Assembly (NCBI GenBank): GCA_027704905.1
Contig: CM051013.1
Coordinates: forward strand, 15,273,754-15,337,753
Source of the DNA: Muraenolepis orangiensis
Taxonomy: Eukaryota > Chordata > Actinopteri > Gadiformes > Muraenolepididae
Length of the DNA stretch: 64,000 bases
Direction of reading: 5' to 3'
Shown here: in pieces, positions 15,536-28,530 of the stretch
How positions within the stretch are numbered: position 1 is the stretch's first letter
How the letters are laid out: every line of letters starts with the position of its first letter
The notes under the pieces: model-generated
The model's input: the letters and a program-made list of their open reading frames with translations, nothing else
Database searches by the model: none
Told to the model about the DNA's origin: nothing
Translations under genes and position numbers: made by a program

Positions 15536-18295
15536 GGAGCAGGTAGTGGGTAAGAGCATTCTGCTCAAGGAGAAGACTGTTCTCAGGGAATCAAACACTG
15601 TGCCTTTTTTGGCTTGGAGTGGAACACCCTTTCCAACGACTCTACAGGACACCCACTCCGGTGAAAGCTGTCAAAAGTCAAGAGCTTCTTGGACGCTCAA
15701 AAAAGGCCACGTGGCAAATTAATCCCTAAGGTGACCTGGCGACACCCTACGTCAGAGAGACCCCCTGGGGGTATTTTATTATGACAGGGTGGGGTCATTT
15801 GTTTCTATCCCATCCCATGTGTACCACCCCCCCTCCTCCCCTCAGCACCCCCTCCCCTCCAACCCCCAGGGGACTCCCTGCCCACTTTCATAACCAACAC
15901 CCCTCCCACTGCATTCTCACCCATCCATCCATCCATAGATGGACAGTATTTATACACATCACAGTCAGTGGCACTCCCTCACCCCCCGCCCCCCCCACCC
16001 TCTCTCCTCTTTAACCCGACCCCCCATCTCCCAATGGGGAAAGCCATTGCTTAGATATGGGCTGCACTCTGCGCTCTGCACTCGGCGTTAGCAACACGCT
16101 CCAGGGTTGAGTTCAATAATCAATCTTCCACGTTATCAGAGGAAGAGGTGTGATTGCCTCTCGCTGGAATTAGATAGTGTGGGTCGTGCCAGTTCTGCTG
16201 CTGCTGCTACTGCTGCTACCGCTACTGTTCTGTGTCCAACTGTGACATTACACACACCGGTGTGTGGACCAGTTGTTCGGAAGTGACACTCTATTGCTGT
16301 ATTTCATTGTCAACGGACAAAAGGGGAATTATTTTATGCCAGTGTCTTGGGTCTTCTCAATCCCGGAGCGTAATTTGCGAAAACTTGGATGGCTCTTATT
16401 TGCTATGTTGATAAATAGCTTGAATTCCTATGTGAATGAATAGTCTATGCTGTATGTAACCAGTATACACTATATTCACCAGCTAACGCCTGTTTAATTC
16501 ACAAAGTCTGACCGTACAGAAAGACGATAGACGGCTCAAAAAGTCCAGGAAAATTGTATTTTATTCTGAAGGTCAGTGAGAGGCACAGTGCTAGAAAAAA
16601 GTACAAATAAAAGATTTACAGTGTAACTTGGCTAAAGAAGAACTTGAAAAAGATGCCATTCCTAATGTGTATTTTTAATTAATTAAATCTAAATAGCTAA
16701 TCCAATCTTCTAGTAAAAGAGTGTCTTAACTTATAGTCCCAAAGTAATACTTTGAACTCTTCTCCCTCTACTTCCCAGCTGGCTCATAGGCTGTGCGTGT
16801 TCATTGGACGGTCCTGATCCATGACCCTCCAGAATGAGGCAGTTATGCTACAAATCCACAGCAGACACGTTTCAAAAGGATAAGGCGTCAGGGCCCTGCG
16901 GAGGAGCCTCGAGGTAACTGCGATTCGGTTAACACGGACGCACTATGACGTCATGTTGTCATGGTTTGTGGGTAACCATCGAAGGAAAGAATTCGTTTTT
17001 CAACAGATGGCTGAATTTCTGATTCTAACATGCATTGGTTCTTATCCTCTTGCCTTTGGTGAAACGATAAGCGGTCATTGTAAAGGCAAGGTAACAGACT
17101 ATCTTTAGCCATCGCAAAAGGTTTATCTTTTTTGGTGCATGAATCCAAGATGGTCATGCAAACTCATCACATTCTACAAACAGTGATGATGTAGTTAAGA
17201 ACCCCCACTTGTAAAAAAACACACACTTATTTGGTTGTTGCAAGAACATTTATTCTAATGACTTACATCTTCTTACTACAATTTGTCCTAGTATTCAGTT
17301 TTTGATGATCTGTATCAGCTGGATGTTAATCACAGACATTGACTGCTGAGAAGTAATTCATGTTGTTGTTGTTTTCACATTGTATTATAACTTTTCCAGA
17401 GAAGTCTTTCATATTGTGGTTATATGGCATTTAATTTATCGGAAATATGAGAGGGCTTTCTACCAGGCTGAATAAACAGCAAAATAGTTATATAGTTAAT
17501 ATATATACAATATGTATATAGTTAATAACACTGTCTTGTCTTCATATGTAACATCAGATGAGAGGTAAAGGGGGTTCAATGTTTGAAGGCGTACAGGACC
17601 TTAATAAGTTTGGGAATTAGGCTAAACATTAAGACACAGAGCTTTACGTTTTACATAAAGAACTATTATTACACGCTTCAGATATCCTCCGTCACATTGC
17701 ATGAACATCACACATAGACCGGGCCCTGTCTCTCGCGTGTCTCAGTGATGGTGCAAAGATTGGTTACAATCGTACAACAATGCTAAAGCACGTATATAAC
17801 CAAGTCTGTTTGTGTTTTATGGGCAGTATTCGTCTAGTGGGCAACTTGGTTTACCGAATGCAGAATTCAACTCACCCATTGCTGCCCCTTGTGATCCAAA
17901 GCACATGCTAGCAGGCTATGGGCGAGAAAAGATTGTTTTAATTTTTTTTGTTGTCATGAATTTCCCTTCCTAGTACACTACTGAACGTGAAGATGGAAGA
18001 TCTCTTCTGATCCTTCTGTTGTTTTGTGTGGTACCGTTCGCTCTTACGTAATCGGAAAAAGGAAAACACAAAATCAATTACACGGTGAGTGTGTCCAATC
18101 TCTATTCAGAAAAAAAAGTGCCTGGCTGTTCTTGGCTTGTCATACTGTCATATCGACACGGCAAAGTAGTTCTCCTGGCCTGTCAATGCTGCTCTGTCCA
18201 CCGCAGCTGACCTCCAGTTATATCATCAAGATAAATGACTTGATACCCCGTCGAGAGAGCTCAGACTCAAATCATATGGTCTTCCTTTCTCCCCC
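15536..18295. other. Unique DNA, no gene recognised
   Basis: Contains C-rich tracts near 15830-16030 and a (CTG/CTA)n run at 16195-16227. No exon, RNA gene or mobile element was identified. Confidence 0.45.
16195..16227. repeat. (CTG/CTA)n short microsatellite
   Basis: About eleven CTG-type triplets with CTA and CCG variants. Confidence 0.85.
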
Positions 18296-18716
<421 letters not shown>

Positions 18717-18863
18717 TCTCTCTCGCTCTCTTTCAATCTTTCTCTTGTCTGTCTCTTTCCGTCCCCGTCCCCCTCTATCTGTATCTCTCTCCAGCACACA
18801 GTTTGGTCAACAGTCTCTCGGCCGCCGCCCAGACAACAAACCTCACTGTGTTTACTTACCGTT

Positions 18864-20555
<1,692 letters not shown>

Positions 20556-20864
20556 TTATATTTGTAGATTTGTTTCCTCATCAATATGCTTCAACAGATC
20601 AGATTCGGTGAAGAGCTTTTTCCGCTGTTTTGCATAAAACCTTATTAAAGGTTTTATGTGGTTCACAGCGGTGATAACGCCCTGCATGTTTCCAAGATAG
20701 GTGTTTAGAAAGCCAAATGAAAAAAGGCCGGCAAACACTAATCCCCTTATAAACTGAAGATTATCTTCAAGAGAGCCGCAGTTCGGATTCCCAACTTTCA
20801 GTTTGTCTTGTGTTTTCGAAAAACAACGAGAGGACAACCAGAGGCCAGCTATTAAAGCACGTAT
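20556..20864 (-). CDS. Unidentified open frame inside the left 322-bp repeat
   Basis: About 102 codons are open from just after an in-frame TGA. The predicted product has mixed composition, with a hydrophobic centre around FAGLFSFGFLNTYLGNM and a charged end (KQRKKLFTESDLLKHIDEE). It is not a simple-repeat translation. The same strand immediately upstream carries a short ATG frame, MGNVPFFSLLFFLLGG, that looks like a signal peptide but is closed and in another frame. I do not recognise the family. It could be a decayed secreted-protein or mobile-element gene, or chance. Most of it is copied in the right repeat at 21705-22026. Confidence 0.25.
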   Translation of the reverse strand: MRALIAGLWLSSRCFSKTQDKLKVGNPNCGSLEDNLQFIRGLVFAGLFSFGFLNTYLGNMQGVITAVNHIKPLIRFYAKQRKKLFTESDLLKHIDEETNLQI

Positions 20865-20935
20865 TCACCGTTTAACCCCCCAACAAGAAGAATAGCAAAG
20901 AGAAGAAAGGAACATTCCCCATTGGCAAAGATATT
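20614..20935. repeat. 322-bp direct repeat, left copy
   Basis: Matches 21705-22026 at a constant offset of 1091 bp over its full length, with no difference found by eye. It contains a perfect 11-bp hairpin at 20633-20658 (CATAAAACCTT, loop ATTA). The right end abuts the LINE fragment with a shared TT. Confidence 0.95.
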
Positions 20936-21700
20936 GTTGGCGTCTGCTGACCTCAACCTGCTTCCCCAGCACACGACACCGAAGAAGATGGCACTGGCTA
21001 CCACCGACTGGTAGAACATCTTCAGCATCGTGTTACAAACGTTGAAGGACCGGAGCCTCCGCAGGAAGTAGAGAAGGCTCTGGCCCTTCTTGTACACAGC
21101 CTCAGAGTTCTTGGCCCAGACCAGTTTGTTGTCCAGGTGAACTCCCAGGTATTTATATTCCTGAACAACTTCTGCGGACACACCCTTGATGGAAATGGGT
21201 GTGGGGGTAGATTTCCTCCTGCGGAAGTCCACCACCATCTCCTTCGTCTTGTCTGTGTTGAGCTGCATGTGGTTCAGCTCACACCACTCAACGAAGGAGT
21301 CCACGACGCCCCTGTACTCCTCATCGTTTCCCTCGCTGACACAACCAACAACTGCAGAGTCGTCCGAGAACTTCTGCAGATGGCAGGACTCTGAGTTGAA
21401 CAGAAAGTCTGAGGTGTACAGGGTGAACAGGAATGGGGAGAGAACCGTTCCCTGTGGAGCACCAGTGCTGCTGACCACAGTGTCAGACACACAGTCCTGC
21501 AGTCTGACAAACTGTGGACGACCCGTCAAATAGTCTGTAATCCAGGAAACCAGGGAATAGTCCACCTTCATCGCCGTCAGCTTACTCCCAGCAGGGCAGG
21601 CCGGATGGTGTTGAACGCACTGGAGAAGTCAAAAAACATGATTCTCACAGTGCTCCCGGGTCTGACCAAGTGGGCGTAGGCACGATGAAGCAGGAAGATG
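20936..21700 (-). mobile_element. Internal Rex1-like LINE fragment (copy 1, 765 bp)
   Basis: A piece of non-LTR reverse transcriptase truncated at both ends and read on the minus strand. It runs from the end of RT domain 3, through GAPQGTVLSPFLFTLYTSDF (motif 4) and FSDDSAVVG (motif 5, the FxDD active site), to VVCWGSRLRSAD. It matches 24027-24792 except for one substitution (21335 versus 24426) and one extra A in the other copy. It also shares that copy's one-base frameshift near 21576-21593. As it has neither a 5' nor a 3' LINE end, normal target-primed insertion does not explain it. A 4-bp filler (CTTC) lies at 21701-21704. Confidence 0.93.
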
Positions 21701-21704
21701 CTTC

Positions 21705-22026
21705 AGCTTTTTCCGCTGTTTTGCATAAAACCTTATTAAAGGTTTTATGTGGTTCACAGCGGTGATAACGCCCTGCATGTTTCCAAGATAGGTGTTTAGA
21801 AAGCCAAATGAAAAAAGGCCGGCAAACACTAATCCCCTTATAAACTGAAGATTATCTTCAAGAGAGCCGCAGTTCGGATTCCCAACTTTCAGTTTGTCTT
21901 GTGTTTTCGAAAAACAACGAGAGGACAACCAGAGGCCAGCTATTAAAGCACGTATTCACCGTTTAACCCCCCAACAAGAAGAATAGCAAAGAGAAGAAAG
22001 GAACATTCCCCATTGGCAAAGATATT
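21705..22026. repeat. 322-bp direct repeat, right copy
   Basis: Duplicate of 20614-20935. Sequence left of the left copy and right of this copy is unrelated, so the original locus had one copy. The open frame seen in the left copy continues here into LINE sequence. Confidence 0.95.
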
Positions 22027-22329
22027 CCCATGTTCATTTGGCATCTTTATGTGTCGACGTGTTCGTAATAATGGGAAAGCGTTTGGTAACATAATTCCCA
22101 AAGAGGGCGTCTTTTCCATGGGTACTGTGTGATAAACATTCTTGATTGAACCGAGGCAGGGCTAACGGGTCCCAGGGTGACGCGCTGGTTTGAACTACCG
22201 CAGGCCACATATCACTGGAACCAACTTGAACAGGGAATACAATAGACATGCTTATGATTTCCCCTCAGAAATCATGTCCTCCTAGAATTGTATTTTGTAT
22301 TAAAATAACACTTGGACTCTTTGAGCTAT

Positions 22330-22505
22330 TTTTAGCTGTAGATATTCAGCCATTATTTACTCTATATCATCCAAAGTGTCTTCCAGCGCATTCAGTTACA
22401 GGGTATCTTGCTCAAGGAGGCCTAGAGACGCTGGGGATCGAACCTGGTACATTTGAGGCTGGAGTAACACACACCGAGTGCAGCACCCGACACCCTGGGC
22501 CCCAA
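22330..22505 (-). mobile_element. tRNA-derived SINE fragment
   Basis: On the minus strand it reads 'ggttcgatcccca' (a near-perfect pol III B-box), then 'ccttgagcaagatac', then 'agacactttggat', the order seen in fish tRNA SINEs. The A-box half is not clear. Confidence 0.55.
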
Positions 22506-22524
22506 AAACGTCCAAAGTGTTTTA

Positions 22525-22610
22525 ATTCCGTGGGTTATAGCATGGGTGCTATCACCCCTAACCCTGGCATGGTTACTGCCTTGCTCCACCAGCTGAGCTC
22601 AATGGGACAC
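22525..22610 (-). mobile_element. tRNA-like SINE head fragment
   Basis: On the minus strand it reads 'gagctcagctggtggagca', a classic pol III A-box region, followed by 'ccagggttagggg', a poor B-box. It could be the 5' part of a second SINE. Confidence 0.4.
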
Positions 22611-22936
22611 ATTTTTGCATTCTGTGAGGCTCTGTGGGGTACTTTACCCAACAAGTTATCTGGAAGCCTTTTAACTACAGGCTCACATTTCTGACCCCCA
22701 AAGGTCCGTGATCGATGGATGTGATTATTGAGTCCATATAATCCTGTCACTTTAATCCCAACCCTTTGTCTGTTGGTTAATTGCCGGAGACATCAGATAA
22801 ATTTGTTAAATTATGTTTGTTTTTGTTCACAGGCGGTGAAACTCATTTCTATTAAATATAATCTGGCAGTTTAACGCCGGCCGTAAAGCTTGGCGAAGCA
22901 CAGGAAAGTATTGTGAGTTGGAATTATTTCAGCCAC

Positions 22937-22940
<4 letters not shown>

Positions 22941-23004
<64 letters not shown>
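22941..23004. repeat. (CT)n microsatellite
   Basis: Perfect CT array of about 32 units. Confidence 0.95.
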
Positions 23005-23010
<6 letters not shown>

Positions 23011-23239
23011 GGGAATCGACTTCTGTTAACGTAACAGACTATCAATGATGATGATGACAATCATGTCCTCAAAGACATCTGTCGAAGTGGCTAAGTGGTG
23101 CTCATTGATCGACATGAGGCCAGAGAGATGGAATGCACTGTACAAAAGCATGAAGCATAAAAACACCTCTCCATTCTTTGATAAGTTGTTTTTTGTTAAT
23201 TTTGTTTTCGGGTATTTGACTGCACAGTCTACCTGTAGC

Positions 23240-23241
<2 letters not shown>

Positions 23242-23309
<68 letters not shown>
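23242..23309. repeat. (GT)n microsatellite
   Basis: Perfect GT array of about 34 units. Confidence 0.95.
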
Positions 23310-23312
<3 letters not shown>

Positions 23313-23394
23313 ATACGTTTCGCAGTGTCTGCTAAGAGTGTGTGAAAGGTAAAAAATCCAACAGTCCCTTACCTGCTGCTCAATTCAATACATT

Positions 23395-25857
23395 TTAATT
23401 TGAATGCACACAAAATAAACTAATACCTAAAAACTAAATAACAACACACTAAACTAAACTAAACTAGTATAAACTAAATATAACTAAATGAAATCTAAAT
23501 GAAATCTAAATGTATTGACAGATGAATTGCACAATTTACAGTATTATTACAGTAATAAGTAGGTATATACAATATACAACAATACGTATAGTGCAAATTG
23601 GCAGTAATAAAATACTAATAAATAACTCAGATGAATACTGAAAAAGTGAAAAGTGAAATTGAATTTACAGTGCAAAATTACAGTAAAAGGATTTACAGTG
23701 CGTTGACCAAAACATAATAACACAGTGCGTTGACCTCAGGTCACTGAGTCTCCACTGTCCCTCTCACGACCCGAGGTAGATGAATTAAAGAGTCTGATGG
23801 CCACAGGAAGAAAGGACTTCCTGTGGCGTTTTGTGGTGCACCTGGGTGGAATGAGTCTGTTGCTGAAGGTGCTTCTGTATAAGGTCAGCACCTGATGGAG
23901 AAGGTGAGAGTTGTTGTCAAGGATACTACGCAGCTTGCGCAGCATCCTCCTCTCAGACACCACCAACAAGGAGTCCAGCTGGACCCCCAGGACAGCGCCA
24001 GCCTTCCTGACGATCCTGCTGATCTTGTTGGCGTCTGCTGACCTCAACCTGCTTCCCCAGCACACGACACCGAAGAAGATGGCACTGGCTACCACCGACT
24101 GGTAGAACATCTTCAGCATCGTGTTACAAACGTTGAAGGACCGGAGCCTCCGCAGGAAGTAGAGAAGGCTCTGGCCCTTCTTGTACACAGCCTCAGAGTT
24201 CTTGGCCCAGACCAGTTTGTTGTCCAGGTGAACTCCCAGGTATTTATATTCCTGAACAACTTCTGCGGACACACCCTTGATGGAAATGGGTGTGGGGGTA
24301 GATTTCCTCCTGCGGAAGTCCACCACCATCTCCTTCGTCTTGTCTGTGTTGAGCTGCATGTGGTTCAGCTCACACCACTCAACGAAGGAGTCCACGACGC
24401 CCCTGTACTCCTCATCGTTTCCCTCACTGACACAACCAACAACTGCAGAGTCGTCCGAGAAACTTCTGCAGATGGCAGGACTCTGAGTTGAACAGAAAGT
24501 CTGAGGTGTACAGGGTGAACAGGAATGGGGAGAGAACCGTTCCCTGTGGAGCACCAGTGCTGCTGACCACAGTGTCAGACACACAGTCCTGCAGTCTGAC
24601 AAACTGTGGACGACCCGTCAAATAGTCTGTAATCCAGGAAACCAGGGAATAGTCCACCTTCATCGCCGTCAGCTTACTCCCAGCAGGGCAGGCCGGATGG
24701 TGTTGAACGCACTGGAGAAGTCAAAAAACATGATTCTCACAGTGCTCCCGGGTCTGACCAAGTGGGCGTAGGCACGATGAAGCAGGAAGATGATGGCGTC
24801 CTCCACTCCCAGTTTCGGCTGGTAGGCAAACTGAAGAGAGTCCAGCGATGATCTGACCAAGGGCCGAAGAAGCGACAGGACCAGCCTCTCAAAGGACTTC
24901 AACACGTGGGACGTCAGCGCCACCGGTCTGTAGTCGTTTGAGGTGCTGGGACGTGCCTTCTTCCGAACCGGCACCAGGCAGGATGTCTTCCACAGCACTG
25001 GGACCCTCTCCAGTCTCATGCTCAGGTTAAAGATGTACTGCAGGACTCCACTCAGCTGGGCAGCACATGTTTTGAGGACCCTCGGGCTGACGCCGTCAGG
25101 ACCTGCAGCCTTGCATGGGTGGAGCCTGCACAGCACTTTCCTCACCTGCTCAGCTGTGAAGGTCTGTGTGCCGTGTGTGGGGGCAGGAAGAGTCTCTGTT
25201 GTGTTGATGGGGGAGGGGGGAGGTAGTGGTGGGGGAGAGAGAACAGGTATGTTGTCGCTGGAGAGGGACGGTGTGGGAGGGGGGACAGCAGGGCTGGAGG
25301 GCTGGAGGGGAATGGTTGTAGAGGAGCTGGGGGAGGGGTAGACCGGAGCCCACTCATTGAATCTATTGAAAAACAAATTCAACTCGTTGGCCCGGTCAGG
25401 ACCCCCCTATTGTCTGGCTACCAGGTTGTTTGTAGCCAGTGATGCTCCTCATGCCACTCCACACATCCTTCAGGTTATTCTGCTGAAGTTTGTGCTCCAG
25501 CTTCCTCCTGTAGTTGTCTTTGCCCTGCTGGATCCTCTCCTTCAGCTCCCTCTGAACCCACCTCATCTGCTCCCTGTCCCCGTCTCTGAAGGCCCTCTTC
25601 TTCTCATTGAGCAGGACCTTGATGTCTCGGGTGACCCACGGTTTGTTGTTGGGAAAACAGCGTACAGTCTCTGTGGGAACAACACTGTCCACACAGAAGT
25701 TGATGTACCCTGTTATGCATTCCGTGAGATCATCAAGGTCCTCTCCAAGGTCCTCTCCAACAATGGCTGTCAACAGCGAGCAGTCGTACTGAATAGACTC
25801 TGTTCACTGGGGCGGGGCGGCAGGTCATTCACAGGTGTCGCTCATAAAACTAATTAG
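23395..25857 (-). mobile_element. Rex1-like non-LTR retrotransposon (copy 2), truncated
   Basis: A LINE on the minus strand holding the region between endonuclease and RT, the whole RT and C-terminal domain, and about 330 bp of 3' UTR. The 3' UTR (23400-23735) matches the plus-strand fragment at 63461-63817, for example at 'gccaatttgcactatacgta'. The terminal 'ccctcgggattaataaag' end found there is absent here, so this copy has lost its 3' end as well as its endonuclease. The RT wording (FFDFSSAFNT, GAPQGTVLSP, FSDD) and the related 3' end fit the Rex1 group of teleost LINEs. That clade name comes from recall, not from a search. Confidence 0.9.
23736..25800 (-). pseudogene. Reverse-transcriptase ORF2 of Rex1-like LINE, frameshifted
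   Basis: Would have encoded the LINE ORF2 protein, which nicks DNA and reverse-transcribes its own RNA at the target; the endonuclease part is gone. In order: linker (25396-25773, with PWVTRDIKVLL and a 12-bp internal duplication giving GEDLGEDL); RT motif 1 GPDG and motif 2 NDYRPVALTS; motif 3 FFDFSSAFNT (24669-25382); motif 4 GAPQGTVLSP; motif 5 FSDD; then the thumb and C-terminal part ending near 23736. Three one-base lesions break it: in the G-run near 25407, near 24668-24684 (also in copy 1), and an extra A at 24460-24462 (absent from copy 1). It is therefore inactive. Confidence 0.9.
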
Positions 25858-26070
25858 GTAGGTCTGCTCCATTTATGTGAGCCAGTGTGCCAGTATAGAC
25901 ACAACTAATGGCGACATCCCACACATACCGGCTGGCTCTGGCTGGCGCACATAAAACCAAGCGCACCCAATTTTTGTAAATTTGAGTCGACTTGCTACAC
26001 CTGTGTTTACCCTGCTATACGACACCTTACTACAGCATATGTAGAGATAGCAATGCGTCACATTGCAATG

Positions 26071-26102
26071 CATCCCCCCCCATTCCATAGTGGGGGGGGA
26101 TG
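26071..26102. other. Perfect C8/G8 hairpin
   Basis: CATCCCCCCCCA (26071-26082) and TGGGGGGGGATG (26091-26102) are exact reverse complements, a 12-bp stem with an 8-base loop. Confidence 0.85.
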
Positions 26103-26242
26103 TACAGAACCATAGGCAGAGCCACACAACACACCAGGGTATAGATGGAAGCGCCAAAGAAGAAAATGAATGAAATCCAATGTGAGACCACACTAGTTGA
26201 TGATGCACCCTGGGGCTGTGAACCACACCATGTCTTCACATG

Positions 26243-26457
<215 letters not shown>

Positions 26458-26692
26458 CTTTTGTATTTGCTCTGCTGTCTGCTGATCTGTGCAGTTTTAT
26501 CTATCATTTTAGATCTTGGACTTTAAAGTAACGTAAGCTAATTTGTCAAGCTGGTCATTTGCACAATTCGCCAAATACTGTATCACCCATCAGTCAGTTT
26601 GTTGTTATTTTTATTGTGTATAGTATTGTAATAGTATAGTGTTGTTCATAGTGTATAGTATAGTATATAGTATTGTATAGTATAGTATATAT

Positions 26693-26905
26693 GGGCGGCA
26701 GGATAGCTCAGTCTGTCAAGTCCCCGAAACACCCTGGCACTGCACCCTTGAGCAAGGCACCAGACCTCTACACTGCTCCCCCCTGGGAGCTGTCTATACA
26801 ATAGCTGCTCCCACCGCTCCTAATACTAGCATGGGTTAAATGCAGAGAAACACATTTCACTGTGTGTGTGCATGTATGTGACCAATAAATAGGATTCAAT
26901 CCTCC
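26693..26905 (+). mobile_element. tRNA-derived SINE, copy 1 (B-box lost)
   Basis: Starts GGGCGGCAGGATAGCTCAG (A-box) and then lacks most of the tRNA 3' half including the B-box. The body 'gggttaaatgcagagaaacac' and tail 'gtgaccaataaataggatt' match SINE copies 2 and 3. It cannot be transcribed from an internal promoter as it stands. Confidence 0.85.
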
Positions 26906-26989
26906 AGATTTAGATATATAGTGTTGTTTATAAGTATAGCATATCGTAGGTAGTATATAGTGTTAACAAACAACAAAACAACAAATTGT

Positions 26990-27247
26990 GAGGATTGAAT
27001 CCTCTTTATTGGTCACATACATGAAGACATACAGTGAAATGTGTTCTCTGCATTTAACCCATCCTAATGTTGTATTAGGAGCAGTGGGCAGCTATTCATA
27101 CAGCGCCCGGGGAGCAGTTAGGGTTAGGGTCTTCCTCAAGGACACCTCGACAGTTTTTGCTAGGAGGAGCCGGGGATCGAACCAGCAACCTTCCGGTTGT
27201 GAGGCGACCGCTCTACCTCCTGAGCTAGACTGCCGCCCTGCCGCCCT
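26990..27247 (-). mobile_element. tRNA-derived SINE, copy 2
   Basis: Minus-strand copy with A-box TAGCTCAGGAGG, a CGCCTCACAACC anticodon-arm region and B-box GGTTCGATCCC (complement of 27173-27183). The head resembles tRNA-Val(CAC). The body contains two CCCTAA units, and the tail ends in an AATAAA and GAGGATTCAATCCTC. The 5' end carries a short extra GGCGGCA duplication. It is very close in sequence to the copy at 46809-47056. Confidence 0.92.
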
Positions 27248-27325
27248 GTTGTGTACAGTATTGAGTAAGCATTCCATTGTTCTTTGGAAAATATAAACCT
27301 CTCGAAACTTGAATCTTGAATGTTG

Positions 27326-28350
27326 AAGGTCGTTCCCGATGGTTGGTTCATATTACTTTATTATTTTTTTGACAGTGTTTTTACATTTCTATAAACTGAA
27401 AAAAACAACTTAATTCAGTTCCTTGGTGCATGGCTTCGTGGGTGACCTCCTTGTGTCTTGTGGAGCCCGCGAGCGGGACTGAGGATGTCTTTATTTATTG
27501 TATGATGGAATAGGTGTGAAATTGCTTTCTTTCCCTTTTTTTTAATTATTAATTGAGTTTGACAGACATTGCGTGTGAACGTTATCCACGGCCTGACACT
27601 CATGTCACTCATAAATATACAAAACAAATATAAACAAAGGAATGAGCGTTGCCTCCGGCATGTATACCCCCAGACGCCGCACATTGGAAAATAGGACACG
27701 GAAACGGCCAAAAATACACTTGGAGCGCGGAACGTTCCAGCACATGTGTGGCTAATGAGCCAGAACAGATAGCTGTGTCAACTGCTGTTTTGTGAACTAT
27801 GCAATATCGCTGTGCCAGGTGAACTTCGGGGAGTATACAACGCATGCGTTCTTATGCCTTTAATGTCTTTTTTGGCTTCGGCTTTGTTTTATTGTGTACA
27901 TATTCCAGCTTAGAAAAAAGTGACATTGCATGCCTTGGTTTGGCTCCGCCCCTGAGCCAATGTCACTCTTTAATCAAAGCAGAGAGTCATACACCTGGTT
28001 GAGGTATCATTTTCACTTTCTCAATTCAGAACTTTTGTATTGGGAGAGTATTTAAAGGAACATTTAAAAAATCAATAGTGTAACCGGTAAGCACAATTCC
28101 AAACCATTTTAAGACTGCTGTGAAACAAATATAAACCTACATTTTTAAACAGCCAAGTTAAACTAGCACACGTATTAAAAACAAGTTTGTCTTGTCTCCC
28201 CTGCCACCTGCCACTAAAATGGGTACTTTGGGCTCCTCCCGACAACAAGGACACCGGCTGATGAGTAATCGGGTTCATTGTAAGGTTTGTAGCGGTTTAC
28301 AAGCAGAGCAGATGGTATGTGCTAGCGCTCCTTTCCCGAGTGTGTGTGGT
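27326..28350. other. Unique DNA, no gene recognised
   Basis: No coding, RNA or repeat signal beyond short T-runs. Confidence 0.45.
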
Positions 28351-28472
28351 GGTGGCTGGTTTTAACCTGTGGGTCTTGGATTACCAAGGACCCACAGATG
28401 TGCAGCCTCACCCAGCCCCAGAGTCCAATCAGTCTGACTCAGGGCCAGGTGAGGCTGCTTATACCAGCCACC
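28351..28472 (-). mobile_element. 122-bp palindromic MITE-like repeat, copy B
   Basis: The ends are GGTGGCTGGT and ACCAGCCACC, exact 10-bp terminal inverted repeats. Inside, CTGTGGGTCTTGG (28367-28379) pairs with CCAAGGACCCACAG (28384-28397) around ATTA with a one-base bulge, and GCAGCCTCACC pairs with GGTGAGGCTGC further out. The reverse complement aligns with 19662-19752. Short length, inverted ends and a second dispersed copy fit a foldback/MITE-type element. No target-site duplication was identified, so the transposon class is open. Confidence 0.7.
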
Positions 28473-28483
28473 AAAATAAATAA

Positions 28484-28527
<44 letters not shown>
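28484..28527. repeat. (TA)n microsatellite
   Basis: About 20 TA units starting a few bases after the palindromic repeat. Confidence 0.95.

Positions 28528-28530
<3 letters not shown>

Larger units (their letters stand above)
26570..27325 (+). mobile_element. LINE tail (type A) with two nested SINEs
   Basis: TAGTATAG-rich sequence at 26600-26692 and 26906-26989, and the terminal block 'gtaagcattccattgttc...cttgaatcttgaatg' at 27255-27320, match the LINE tail at 13050-13350. The two SINEs listed next interrupt it, so they inserted later. Confidence 0.55.

Noticed and set aside
21137..21533. Plus-strand frames over the Rex1 fragments
   Set aside because: Antisense shadows of the reverse-transcriptase frame on the minus strand.
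27110..27135. Interstitial telomere repeat (GGGTTA)2
   Set aside because: Only two units, and the same sequence lies in the body of the SINE at 46809-47056. It is element sequence.
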